From a bacterium (GTDB lineage: Bacteria; Electryoneota; RPQS01), in assembly GCA_018814465.1 (NCBI GenBank), contig JAHIZR010000152.1, positions 1-8,327 of the forward strand: DNA of 8,327 bases, written 5' to 3'. Position numbers and translations under genes: made by a program. Of this stretch, positions 1-6,177 are shown piece by piece. The notes beneath the pieces were generated by a model, which worked only from the letters and a program-made list of their open reading frames with translations, was not told the origin of the DNA and made no database searches. How positions within the stretch are numbered: the first letter of the stretch is position 1; every line of letters begins with the position of its first letter.

Positions 1-41
1 ATGAGTTTAATCTTCTGCTTCACAGGTGCTGCTTTCGCCAA
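1..41 (-). CDS. Start of an unidentified gene downstream of argS (partial)
   Basis: Four bases past the argS stop codon, a TTG at 41-39 opens a frame that stays open to the window edge. It reads M-A-K-A-A-P-V-K-Q-K-I-K-L. A good Shine-Dalgarno sequence (AGAGGAG, 57-51) lies 9 bases upstream, inside the last codons of argS. TTG starts with similar spacing are used elsewhere in this window, which supports the choice. The short basic N-terminus resembles many ribosomal or nucleic-acid-binding proteins, but 13 residues do not identify a family. It would be the fourth gene of the lytR_C-rsfS-argS operon. What is seen is the start signal and the open frame; that it is a gene is inference. Confidence 0.4.
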   Translation of the reverse strand, partial: MAKAAPVKQKIKL

Positions 42-44
42 AAT

Positions 45-1685
45 CTACATCTCCTCTGGTGCGTTTACTCCGCATAACGACAAGCCGCGCTTCAGGCCGG
101 TCTGCGTAGCCCGGCACAACGCCAATCGTGCCAGTGAAAGTTCTTCAGGTTCGGTTATTACTCTGCAATGATGATAAAAACGATGAAACTGCGCCGCCAC
201 CTCCCGCAGCCAAACCGTCATCGCATGCGGATCACGGTTAACGACACAGTCGGATATTACTTCCTCGAATTCGCGCAGCCTTCGCAAAAGAATCAACTCC
301 TCAGGATGATTCAACAAAGAAAAATCCGCTTTCTCCGGCTTCAGCTCGATCTCCGCCTTCCGAAAAATCGACTGGATCCTCGCGTGCGCGTACTGAACAT
401 AAAAAACAGGATTGTCGTCGGACTGCTTCTTCGCCAACTCAATATCGAAATCCAGTTGCGTCGTTGTTCTGCGCAATAAAAAGAAATACCGCGCGGCATC
501 GCAACCCACTTCGTCCAATAATTCATTCATCTCGATCATCTGCCCCGCTCTTTTGGACATCTTGACAGGTTCGCCGCTTCTCGATAGAGTGATATGCTGC
601 AAAAGTATGATCTCAAGATGCTCGGTATCCCTGCCCAATGCTCGCATCGCCGCCGCCATCTTCGTCAGATAACTGTGATGATCCGGCCCGAGAATATCAA
701 TAATAATATCATAGCCGCGCTTGAACTTCGATAGATGATAGGCAATATCCGGCAAAAAATAGGTCGGACGCCCTTCCGAAGTTATAACCACCCAGTCCTG
801 CGTATCACCGAATTCACTCGTGCGCAGAAAAGTCGCGCCGTCTTTCTCGTACAGCGTCCCCTTCTGCTTCAACTCTTCCAATGCCGCATATTCCGCTCGT
901 GATTCGCGGAGCTGGCTTTCGCGAAACCAGCCGTCCATGTGCACGCGAAAACGCTCTAAGGAATTTCTTTGCATGCCGACATGACGCTCCACCGCCATCA
1001 ACCCAAGCGTATTGGAAGCATCCTCAGCGCTTAGCTTGGAGTATTTGTCACCCTCCTCATCGACAAGCTGCTCCGCGAATTCGACAATGTACTCTCCGTG
1101 ATAACCGCCCTCCGGAATCTCGATTTCATTGCCCAACAGAGTCTCATAGCGCGCCCGCACGGAATCACCCAACAGCTTCACTTGATTCCCGGCGTCGTTC
1201 ACGTAAAATTCACTGTGGCACGTCGCCCCCAGCGTCCGGAACATTCTGACGAGACAGTCACCGACCGCCGCCGCGCGCGCGCTCACGACATTCAATGGTC
1301 CCGAAGGATTCGCGCTGACAAACTCAATCAGTACTTTTTTACCGGCGAGATCCTTCCCCTCACCGAAATGCTCATCCGATTCGAGAATCTGCTTCACCAA
1401 TGTCTGCAGATACGCATCCGCGAAACGAAAATTTATAAAGCCCGGTCCGGCGACTCCCGCAAGCTGAACCAGTTCGGGATTCAGTGCAAGCCGCTTGGTC
1501 AACTGCTCGGCAAGCTTGCGCGGCGCCAGCTTCAACTGCTTGCAGTAAACCATCGCCGCATTCGTCGCAATATCCCCATGCTCAGGATCGCGCGGCTTTT
1601 CCAAAATTATTCTCGGCTCGGCAATGCCAAGATCCGTTAATGCTTTTCGAATCTGCTCCGCTAAATGACGATGCGCCCGCTTCAT
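45..1685 (-). CDS. argS: Arginyl-tRNA synthetase with a degenerate HIGH motif
   Basis: Class I aminoacyl-tRNA synthetase that activates arginine with ATP and charges tRNA-Arg in the cytoplasm. The 546 residues are a normal length. In order: an N-terminal Add-1 tRNA-recognition domain (about 1-90), the Rossmann catalytic domain (about 115-415) with SANPSGPL (124-131), YVNDAGNQV (161-169), GPDHHSYL (333-340) and a clear KMSKR signature (375-379), then the alpha-helical DALR anticodon-binding domain (about 425-546) beginning at YVQYAHARI. The HIGH signature, usually LHVGH or LHIGH in this family, reads LNVVS (131-135), so both histidines are gone (codons at 1292-1281). The rest of the protein is well conserved, so it is probably active. 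The ATG overlaps the rsfS stop as ATGA with only a weak ribosome binding site, suggesting translational coupling. No second argS is visible here. Confidence 0.97.
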   Translation of the reverse strand: MKRAHRHLAEQIRKALTDLGIAEPRIILEKPRDPEHGDIATNAAMVYCKQLKLAPRKLAEQLTKRLALNPELVQLAGVAGPGFINFRFADAYLQTLVKQILESDEHFGEGKDLAGKKVLIEFVSANPSGPLNVVSARAAAVGDCLVRMFRTLGATCHSEFYVNDAGNQVKLLGDSVRARYETLLGNEIEIPEGGYHGEYIVEFAEQLVDEEGDKYSKLSAEDASNTLGLMAVERHVGMQRNSLERFRVHMDGWFRESQLRESRAEYAALEELKQKGTLYEKDGATFLRTSEFGDTQDWVVITSEGRPTYFLPDIAYHLSKFKRGYDIIIDILGPDHHSYLTKMAAAMRALGRDTEHLEIILLQHITLSRSGEPVKMSKRAGQMIEMNELLDEVGCDAARYFFLLRRTTTQLDFDIELAKKQSDDNPVFYVQYAHARIQSIFRKAEIELKPEKADFSLLNHPEELILLRRLREFEEVISDCVVNRDPHAMTVWLREVAAQFHRFYHHCRVITEPEELSLARLALCRATQTGLKRGLSLCGVNAPEEM

Positions 1686-2158
1686 GAACTGCTTCTGGAT
1701 TCCGCCGCGCTCAGTTTGGATTTGCGTTCTCTCGTACGAGTTGCTTTCTTCCTCACCGGTGAGGTAATCGCCTTCAGATCTTTCTCGCTCTTAATGTCGA
1801 TTCTCCCCGCGTCGCTCCATAAATCTTCAAGCCGGTAGTATTCCCTGAAGCTGGGCCGGAATACGTGAACCACAACATCCACATAATCGAGCAAAACCCA
1901 ATTCAGCGCCTCGTATCCTTCACGATGAATCACACGCTCGCGAAGCTGCTTGCGCATCTCCTTCTCCACGTGATTCACGATCGCCCGTACCTGCTGGTTC
2001 ACCTCGCCGGTACAAATGATAAAAAAGTCCGTGACTGTATCCAGTCCGGTCAGATCCAGAACCGTGATGTTCTGAGCGTTCTTGTCAAGCGCGGCGCGCG
2101 CAATACCGGCCGCCAGCTTTCCTGCGTTTCTTTCTGCCAGTCTGATTCTCCTGTTCAT
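1682..2158 (-). CDS. rsfS: Ribosome silencing factor RsfS (RsfS/YbeB/Iojap family)
   Basis: Known members bind ribosomal protein L14 (uL14) on the large subunit and block subunit joining when nutrients are low. The family core spans about residues 17-120 of 158: VLDLTGLDTVTDFFIICTG (33-51), QQVRAIV (55-61), EGYEALNWVLLDYVDVVVHVF (80-100) and the hallmark R-x-YY-x-LE-x-LW-x-DA (105-117). The last 30 or so residues are an added basic and serine-rich tail, rich in R and K, which the compact E. coli protein does not have; it looks disordered. The ATG at 2158 overlaps the stop of the upstream LytR_C gene as ATGA, and its own stop overlaps the argS start in the same way. This makes a three-gene translationally coupled cluster. 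Ribosome binding sites are weak, as expected for coupled starts. Confidence 0.94.
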   Translation of the reverse strand: MNRRIRLAERNAGKLAAGIARAALDKNAQNITVLDLTGLDTVTDFFIICTGEVNQQVRAIVNHVEKEMRKQLRERVIHREGYEALNWVLLDYVDVVVHVFRPSFREYYRLEDLWSDAGRIDIKSEKDLKAITSPVRKKATRTRERKSKLSAAESRSSS

Positions 2159-2814
2159 TCATTCATGCCCAGATTCAGGGCTCGGTAATCAGCTCCGATA
2201 ACGATCGTTACATCGATATCGACTAATTCTTCATCAATCAATTCATCCACAAGCGAACTGTCGATCCCCACCGCATTCGCGACCTCGTAGGCCAGGCTCA
2301 TATCGCCGGAGCGGTCATATACCTTGCTCGTTTCATGCCGGAAGTTCTTCGCGTTGCGGTTCTCCCGCACATCGAATCCTAACTTCCGCAAAGCCGGAGC
2401 AACATTGCGCGCAATCCCCCGCTCACCGCACCCGTTCAGTACCTGTAAACGAATCTGCTTGCTCGGATCGCGCGTCGCTGCGTTTTGAACGACTCCCTGC
2501 TCGGGCGGTTCGTCCACCGACACACTCTCCACCGGAGCGGCTTCAGTATCGGTCTCTGAAACTTCTGTCGAATCCGAGAATTCCTCTGGCGCTGTTCTGC
2601 TGCTGAGCAGTTCGCGCGGCACAACTTGGACTGCTGATTCCGTAATCCCCGTTGATGTCTGATCCGCCGAGTAGCTGCAGCAGCGCATGATCCCCATCAT
2701 ATTCAGGAGCAGCCCCAGCCCGAGTCCGATCACAATCCCGATTAAAATCGGAATCCAGACAGGCGTGCCCCGGCGTTCAGCAGGCTGTGGCGGTAAATGA
2801 AAACGTTTCGACAA
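2155..2814 (-). CDS. Membrane-anchored LytR_C-domain protein
   Basis: A 219-residue protein with a short basic cytoplasmic N-terminus, one transmembrane segment (about 19-43, rich in I, L and G), an acidic S/T/E-rich linker likely to be disordered (about 50-115) and a C-terminal LytR_C domain (about 121-216). The domain begins IRLQVLNGCGERGIA, with the L-N-G-x-G-x-x-G-x-A pattern typical of the family, and ends DIDVTIVIGADY. LytR_C domains often follow the LCP phosphotransferase domain of cell-wall polymer ligases, but no LCP domain is present, so no enzyme activity should be assumed. The domain should face the periplasm. The start is a TTG at 2814-2812 with GAGG (2825-2822) 7 bases upstream. 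The next in-frame ATG would cut into the membrane segment, so TTG is preferred. The stop overlaps rsfS as ATGA. Confidence 0.85.
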   Translation of the reverse strand: MSKRFHLPPQPAERRGTPVWIPILIGIVIGLGLGLLLNMMGIMRCCSYSADQTSTGITESAVQVVPRELLSSRTAPEEFSDSTEVSETDTEAAPVESVSVDEPPEQGVVQNAATRDPSKQIRLQVLNGCGERGIARNVAPALRKLGFDVRENRNAKNFRHETSKVYDRSGDMSLAYEVANAVGIDSSLVDELIDEELVDIDVTIVIGADYRALNLGMNE

Positions 2815-2821
2815 GAAAGTG

Positions 2822-2825
2822 CCTC
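2822..2825 (-). promoter_or_regulatory. Ribosome binding site abutting a terminator U-tract
   Basis: GAGG, with a 7-base spacer to the TTG at 2814, decides the start of the LytR_C gene. It follows directly on the seven-U run of the intrinsic terminator at 2826-2858, so any transcript carrying this site must begin inside or upstream of that hairpin. Confidence 0.65.
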
Positions 2826-2858
2826 AAAAAAACGACCGAGAGTGCGGGGTCTCGGTCG
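2826..2858 (-). terminator. Intrinsic (Rho-independent) terminator
   Basis: Read on the minus strand, CGACCGAGA pairs perfectly with TCTCGGTCG (9 bp) around the 8-base loop CCCCGCAC and is followed at once by seven T. This is a textbook intrinsic terminator. It lies 67 bases after the stop codon of the exported protein gene (2926-3444), so it most likely ends that transcript. It also sits immediately before the ribosome binding site of the next gene, so the lytR_C-rsfS-argS operon may depend on read-through. Confidence 0.88.
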
Positions 2859-2925
2859 ACTGCAAGAGTTTTTACGGAAAAATCTTGTTCATGCTCGGTG
2901 GATTCAATCGACCCGAGGCAACAAG

Positions 2926-3444
2926 TTAGGGACGGTCCGTGAAGTGGTAACCGTATGGCATCGTGTCATAGGAGTACCCCATACCACGACCGTAATAGGT
3001 AGCGGGATACATCCCTCTGTACACTGATAATCGAATCAACGAATTCCGCGTAGGCGCCCAGTTCAAATCCGCACCCCCGACAAACTCTTGCCCGGTATTG
3101 GCCGGATTCCACTCTTCCGGACCGTACGGCTGAAACTGGTAGCCCAAATGCGTCGTCAGGGACAGAGGCCGGGAAATCTGGTAATTCAGATGATTCATAT
3201 ACAACGCGCGGGATACACTGATTCCTCGCGTCGAAATATAGCCCATGGACATCTCGTGCGACATCTGCATTCGCGACGGATCAAGCAGTCCCGTGAATGA
3301 CCTCAGACCCAAATCCTGGGGCGTATTCAGGTAGTCGCGGATCTCACTGCCCGGATTCTTGTCGCGATACTGGCTGACCGCATCTGACGGCAGCAACATA
3401 ATAATTGCTAAACCGATGATAATAATAAGCTTGAGTTGGCTCAT
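2926..3444 (-). CDS. Small exported beta-rich protein of unknown function
   Basis: I do not recognise a named family. From the ATG at 3444 the protein has 172 residues. A Sec-type signal peptide is clear: a lysine, then a long I/L-rich core, then a likely cleavage site around SDAVSQ. The mature part is rich in aromatic, Met, Pro and Gly residues and has alternating segments such as LYMNHLNYQISRPLSLTTHL, which suggests beta strands in the periplasm or outer membrane. The C-terminus (MGYSYDTMPYGYHFTDRP) is Tyr/Gly-rich. There is no lipobox cysteine. Another ATG lies at 3453, but the ribosome binding site AGAGG (3458-3454) touches it with no spacer, while it sits 9 bases from the ATG at 3444, so the latter is preferred. 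With a promoter-like site upstream and a strong terminator downstream, it looks like a single-gene transcript. Similar short proteins seem common in FCB candidate phyla, but this is from memory. Confidence 0.75.
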   Translation of the reverse strand: MSQLKLIIIIGLAIIMLLPSDAVSQYRDKNPGSEIRDYLNTPQDLGLRSFTGLLDPSRMQMSHEMSMGYISTRGISVSRALYMNHLNYQISRPLSLTTHLGYQFQPYGPEEWNPANTGQEFVGGADLNWAPTRNSLIRLSVYRGMYPATYYGRGMGYSYDTMPYGYHFTDRP

Positions 3445-3479
3445 CTTGAGCATCCTCTTTCTGCCCGCTTGAATCTGTA

Positions 3480-3508
3480 AAATTAAACATTTACATGGGA
3501 AAAGTCAA
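3480..3508 (-). promoter_or_regulatory. Putative promoter of the exported protein gene
   Basis: On the minus strand TTGACT (3508-3503) matches five of six bases of the -35 consensus. In the AT-rich stretch that follows, TTTAAT (3487-3482) gives five of six -10 matches at a short 15-base spacing, and TAATTT (3485-3480) gives three matches at the ideal 17 bases. The arrangement TTG, 20 bases, TAATTTTA is also close to the Bacteroidetes-type TTTG/TAnnTTTG promoter. The transcript would have a leader of roughly 20-35 bases. No other signal lies in this 68-77-base gap. Confidence 0.45.
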
Positions 3509-3521
3509 CACAAAAAAACAG

Positions 3522-4256
3522 CTATTTCGAACGTGCTAAAAAGACCGCTTCCGCCGCTCGCAACTCCGCCTGCGTGTTGATTCCCTGTACTTCCGTGAAA
3601 TCCGCTATCTCGACCGCCTCGACACGCTTGCCGTCTTCGCGCAATATGGAAATCACATCCGTCAAATAGTATTCGCCTTTAGCGTTGTCATTTGTCGTCC
3701 GATGCAGGGCTGAAAACAAGGCTCTGCAGCGCACACAATATATCCCTGAGTTAATTTCGTTGATCTCAAGCTCGGCTGCCGTCGCATCTTTGTGCTCGAC
3801 GATCCGCAAGAATCTCCCCTCAACATCCCGCACAATCCTCCCGTACCCAGTCGGATCCGGGGCTTTCGTGCTCGCCACCGTTATGGCTGCTTGCTTCGAG
3901 CGATGATAATCTGTCAACCTCTTCAAACTCGCTGCGGTTAGCAGAGGAACATCTCCCGATAGAATGACCACATCACCATTGAATCCCGTTAAGGCTGCTT
4001 CCGCTTGCATTACGGCATGTCCTGTCCCTAACGGCGGGTCCTGTATAACGATGTTAATACTTTCATTATCAATTATTTGCGAGACTCGTTCCCGACCATG
4101 CCCTAAGATGACCACTACTCGCACGGGATTCAACTCGGAAGCAGTTCGGAGGACATGAGTCAGCAATGGCTCGCCCGCAATTTCGTGCATTACCTTCGGC
4201 AAATCACTCTTCATCCGAGTTCCCTTGCCGGCCGCCATTATGATGACTGCTAACAA
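3522..4256 (-). CDS. Stand-alone GlmU-type uridyltransferase domain
   Basis: Predicted to join UTP and N-acetylglucosamine 1-phosphate to give UDP-GlcNAc for peptidoglycan and LPS. The 244 residues correspond to the N-terminal half of GlmU: AAGKGTRMKSDLPK (8-21), GHG (52-54), GTGHAV (77-82), LSGDVPLL (99-106) with D102 as the likely metal ligand, GYGRIVRD (137-144), EHKDA (154-158), EINSGIY (167-173), GEYYLTD (194-200) and GIN (225-227) with N227 as second metal ligand. The left-handed beta-helix acetyltransferase half of the usual 450-odd-residue enzyme is absent, and nothing like it follows in any frame before the next gene. The start is TTG (4256-4254) with AGGA (4267-4264) 7 bases upstream; the first ATG would remove strand beta-1. 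It follows panC by 50 bases. The family includes other sugar-phosphate nucleotidyltransferases, so substrate is inferred. Confidence 0.88.
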   Translation of the reverse strand: MLAVIIMAAGKGTRMKSDLPKVMHEIAGEPLLTHVLRTASELNPVRVVVILGHGRERVSQIIDNESINIVIQDPPLGTGHAVMQAEAALTGFNGDVVILSGDVPLLTAASLKRLTDYHRSKQAAITVASTKAPDPTGYGRIVRDVEGRFLRIVEHKDATAAELEINEINSGIYCVRCRALFSALHRTTNDNAKGEYYLTDVISILREDGKRVEAVEIADFTEVQGINTQAELRAAEAVFLARSK

Positions 4257-4263
4257 ACTACTG

Positions 4264-4267
4264 TCCT
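4264..4267 (-). promoter_or_regulatory. Ribosome binding site fixing a TTG start
   Basis: AGGA is placed 7 bases before the TTG at 4256-4254. It supports that start over the internal ATG at 4238, which would remove the first beta strand of the nucleotide-binding fold. Confidence 0.5.
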
Positions 4268-4306
4268 ATCATAAATACTTAAAGATTAACAAGAAAGTTC
4301 CAACTC

Positions 4307-5152
4307 CTACGCACTCGGACAAAGATTATCAATCAACCGAACTGATCCAATCCTGCCCGCAATTATCATCCTCGGTTTTTCGCTCACCGGATCGGTCTCT
4401 TCAAAATCAGCATCACCCACGGCTGTGAAATAATCAACCTCAAATTCTGGCACTTCATTGATCGCTTCACGCATACTGCCGCGAATCGCTTCTAACGAAC
4501 GCTCCCCTGATTGAAATCTTTCAACTCCCGCGGTCAAGGCATGATACAGCACCGTCGCAAGCTCTCGCTCGGCTTTCTTCAAGTAGCGATTCCTTGACGA
4601 CAGCGCCAATCCATCCAACTCCCGCAGCGTCGGTCCGGCAATAATCTCGACTGGCATTTGAAGATTCTTGGCCATCTCCCGCACGAGATAAAGCTGCTGC
4701 GCATCCTTCTCGCCGAAGACCGCCAGATCTGGCTGTACCTGATTAAAAAGCTTCGCCACCACAGTCAATACTCCCCGAAAATGCGTCGGTCGGCTTCTGC
4801 CTTCGAAAATCTGCGCTTTCACTCCCGGGTCAATCGTAATCGTCTCATCTTCGGCATACATCTCCGATCGCGTCGGAATAAAGACCAGATCGACCCCCTC
4901 CGCTTCCAACAATCGGCAGTCTTCCTCCGGAGTTCTGGGATACCGTTCGAAATCTTCCGCCGGCCCAAACTGCGTCGGATTGACAAAGATGGAAACAACA
5001 GAATAGTCCGATCTTTCGCACGCGATCTTCACTAACGAGATATGCGCCGTATGCAGTGCGCCCATCGTCGGAACAAAACCGATCTTCCGCCCCTCCATCC
5101 GCACTTCGCGCAGCGCTTCCCGCAAACTTTTTACATCACGAATGATTACCAT
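4307..5152 (-). CDS. panC: Pantothenate synthetase (pantoate-beta-alanine ligase)
   Basis: Makes pantothenate from pantoate, beta-alanine and ATP through a pantoyl-adenylate, the last step before CoA synthesis. The 281 residues are full length. The N-terminal Rossmann domain carries VPTMGALHTAHISL (27-40), in which H34 and H37 form the HxGH-like ATP site, then IFVNPTQFGPAEDFERYPR (55-73), FEGRSRPTHFRGV (116-128) and VFGEKDAQQL (145-154). The KMSKS-like loop is LALSSRNRYL (182-191), followed by the small C-terminal lid domain. All expected active-site motifs are present. The start ATG (5152) has only a weak ribosome binding site. It lies 174 bp downstream of panB on the same strand, separated by a palindromic repeat (5218-5290), and 50 bp before the GlmU-like gene. 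Cotranscription with panB is likely but not shown. Confidence 0.97.
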   Translation of the reverse strand: MVIIRDVKSLREALREVRMEGRKIGFVPTMGALHTAHISLVKIACERSDYSVVSIFVNPTQFGPAEDFERYPRTPEEDCRLLEAEGVDLVFIPTRSEMYAEDETITIDPGVKAQIFEGRSRPTHFRGVLTVVAKLFNQVQPDLAVFGEKDAQQLYLVREMAKNLQMPVEIIAGPTLRELDGLALSSRNRYLKKAERELATVLYHALTAGVERFQSGERSLEAIRGSMREAINEVPEFEVDYFTAVGDADFEETDPVSEKPRMIIAGRIGSVRLIDNLCPSA

Positions 5153-5217
5153 GTTCTTGTTTCAGTCAATCTGATCCTTCTGCTTATTCACCGGACCGGC
5201 ATCATAACTCTTTGGGC

Positions 5218-5290
5218 TCGCCGAGCCGGGCTAAGCACAGAGATCTTTCTGCTGTCGTGTCATTTAAGGTGCGCATCCCGGCCGGAATCT
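5218..5290. repeat. Diverged single copy of the palindromic repeat
   Basis: This lies in the panB-panC gap. Its left end TCGCCGAGCCGGGCTAAGCA (5218-5237) matches 19 of 20 bases of the left end of the tandem units at 7372-7620. Its right end GCGCATCCCGGCCGGAATCT (5271-5290) also matches 19 of 20. The roughly 33 bases between are unrelated to those of the tandem units but form their own small hairpin (CAGA/TCTG around 5238-5251). Total length, about 73 bp, is close to the 75 bp of the matching part of a tandem unit. There is no open frame and no T-run, so it does not look like an intrinsic terminator. Confidence 0.75.
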
Positions 5291-5326
5291 TATTTTGGGA
5301 TAGGCTCTAAGGGACGCGTCCTTTCC

Positions 5327-6175
5327 CTACTTCTTCGCCGGAATCTTTTCAGCCACACTGTCATAACTCTCTTCCGGCGACGGAAAACTCCCCTCCCGCA
5401 CATCCTCCACCCACTCCGACACCGCCTTCCTGATCAGCGCCGCGCCGTTCAGATAATCACGCACGAACTTCGGTCGGAACTTGTCGAATATTCCCAGCAT
5501 ATCATAATTAACCAGAATCTGCCCATCGCAATCCACGCCGGAACCAATCCCGATCGTCGGGATTGTCAACGCCTGTGAAACTCGTTTGGCCAATGGCGCA
5601 GGTATCTTCTCCAACACAATAGAAAAACATCCGGCTTTCTCCAAGGCCAGAGCATCTTCGAATAACTGGTCGGCTTCTTCCGCTGTTCTGGCTTTCACTC
5701 CATAACCGCCGAATACATTGATTTTCTGCGGCGTCAATCCAAGATGTCCCATCACCGGTATTCCCACCTGCACCAGCCGCTCGATTGTCGGTATCAAATA
5801 ACCCGCCCCTTCCAGCTTCACCGCCTGCGCCCCGCCTTCCTTCAGAAACCGGAATGCGTTCCGCAGCGTCTCCTCGGCTGAAACCTGAAACGACCCGAAC
5901 GGCATATCCGCAACCACCATCACGCGCGACGTCCCCCGCGAAACACATCTTGTTAAAAACAACATCGCATCAATCGTCATCGGCAGAGTCGTCGAATGCC
6001 CTGCGATTACATTGCCCGCGCTGTCTCCAACCAGCAGAATATCGACGCCGGCTTCTTCTTCCAAAGCGGCAAATACCGCATCATAGGCCGTCAAGGCGAC
6101 AATTCGCCTGCCTTCCGCCTTGCAGCGCACGATTTGCGGAGCCGTCACTCTCGGAAATGCTGAAATCTTACTCAT
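5327..6175 (-). CDS. panB: Ketopantoate hydroxymethyltransferase
   Basis: Transfers a hydroxymethyl group from 5,10-methylene-tetrahydrofolate to 2-oxoisovalerate, giving ketopantoate, the first committed step of pantothenate synthesis. It is a TIM-barrel enzyme of normal length (282). Visible signatures are ALTAYD (27-32), LLVGDSAGNVIAGH (47-60) with the metal-binding Asp51, VVADMPFGSFQ (87-97) with Asp90, VKLEG (119-123) with Glu122, VMGHLGLTPQ (141-150) and VLEKIPAPLA (187-196), whose Glu189 matches the catalytic acid. IGIGSG and DGQILVNYDMLG follow (208-227). The DSAGNVIAGHSTTLP form of the metal loop is, from memory, more typical of FCB-type sequences than of E. coli. A strong GGAGG (6187-6183) within the end of mnmA lies 7 bases before the ATG, and the mnmA stop is only two bases away, so the two are surely cotranscribed. 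panE or ilvC would supply the missing reduction and is not in view. Confidence 0.97.
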   Translation of the reverse strand: MSKISAFPRVTAPQIVRCKAEGRRIVALTAYDAVFAALEEEAGVDILLVGDSAGNVIAGHSTTLPMTIDAMLFLTRCVSRGTSRVMVVADMPFGSFQVSAEETLRNAFRFLKEGGAQAVKLEGAGYLIPTIERLVQVGIPVMGHLGLTPQKINVFGGYGVKARTAEEADQLFEDALALEKAGCFSIVLEKIPAPLAKRVSQALTIPTIGIGSGVDCDGQILVNYDMLGIFDKFRPKFVRDYLNGAALIRKAVSEWVEDVREGSFPSPEESYDSVAEKIPAKK

Positions 6176-6177
6176 GA

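Noticed and set aside
1098..1640. Long plus-strand open frame (180 codons)
   Set aside because: It is the antisense shadow of argS, which has full family conservation in its own frame.
2859..2925. T-box leader controlling argS
   Set aside because: The available leader is too short and shows neither a stem I nor the conserved T-box sequence.
3512..3530. Seven-T run just after the GlmU-like gene as a terminator
   Set aside because: No stable stem precedes the run; only a 3-bp pairing can be drawn.
5264..5277. Exact 14-base match TTAAGGTGCGCATC between the panB-panC gap and 7852-7865
   Set aside because: The second copy lies inside conserved coding sequence of the hydrolase-like gene and the match does not extend; a chance match of this length in an 8-kb window is plausible.
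5311..5321. Palindrome GGACGCGTCC after panB as terminator or operator
   Set aside because: It is self-complementary with no loop, has no T-run, and ten-base palindromes are not rare; no protein site can be claimed.
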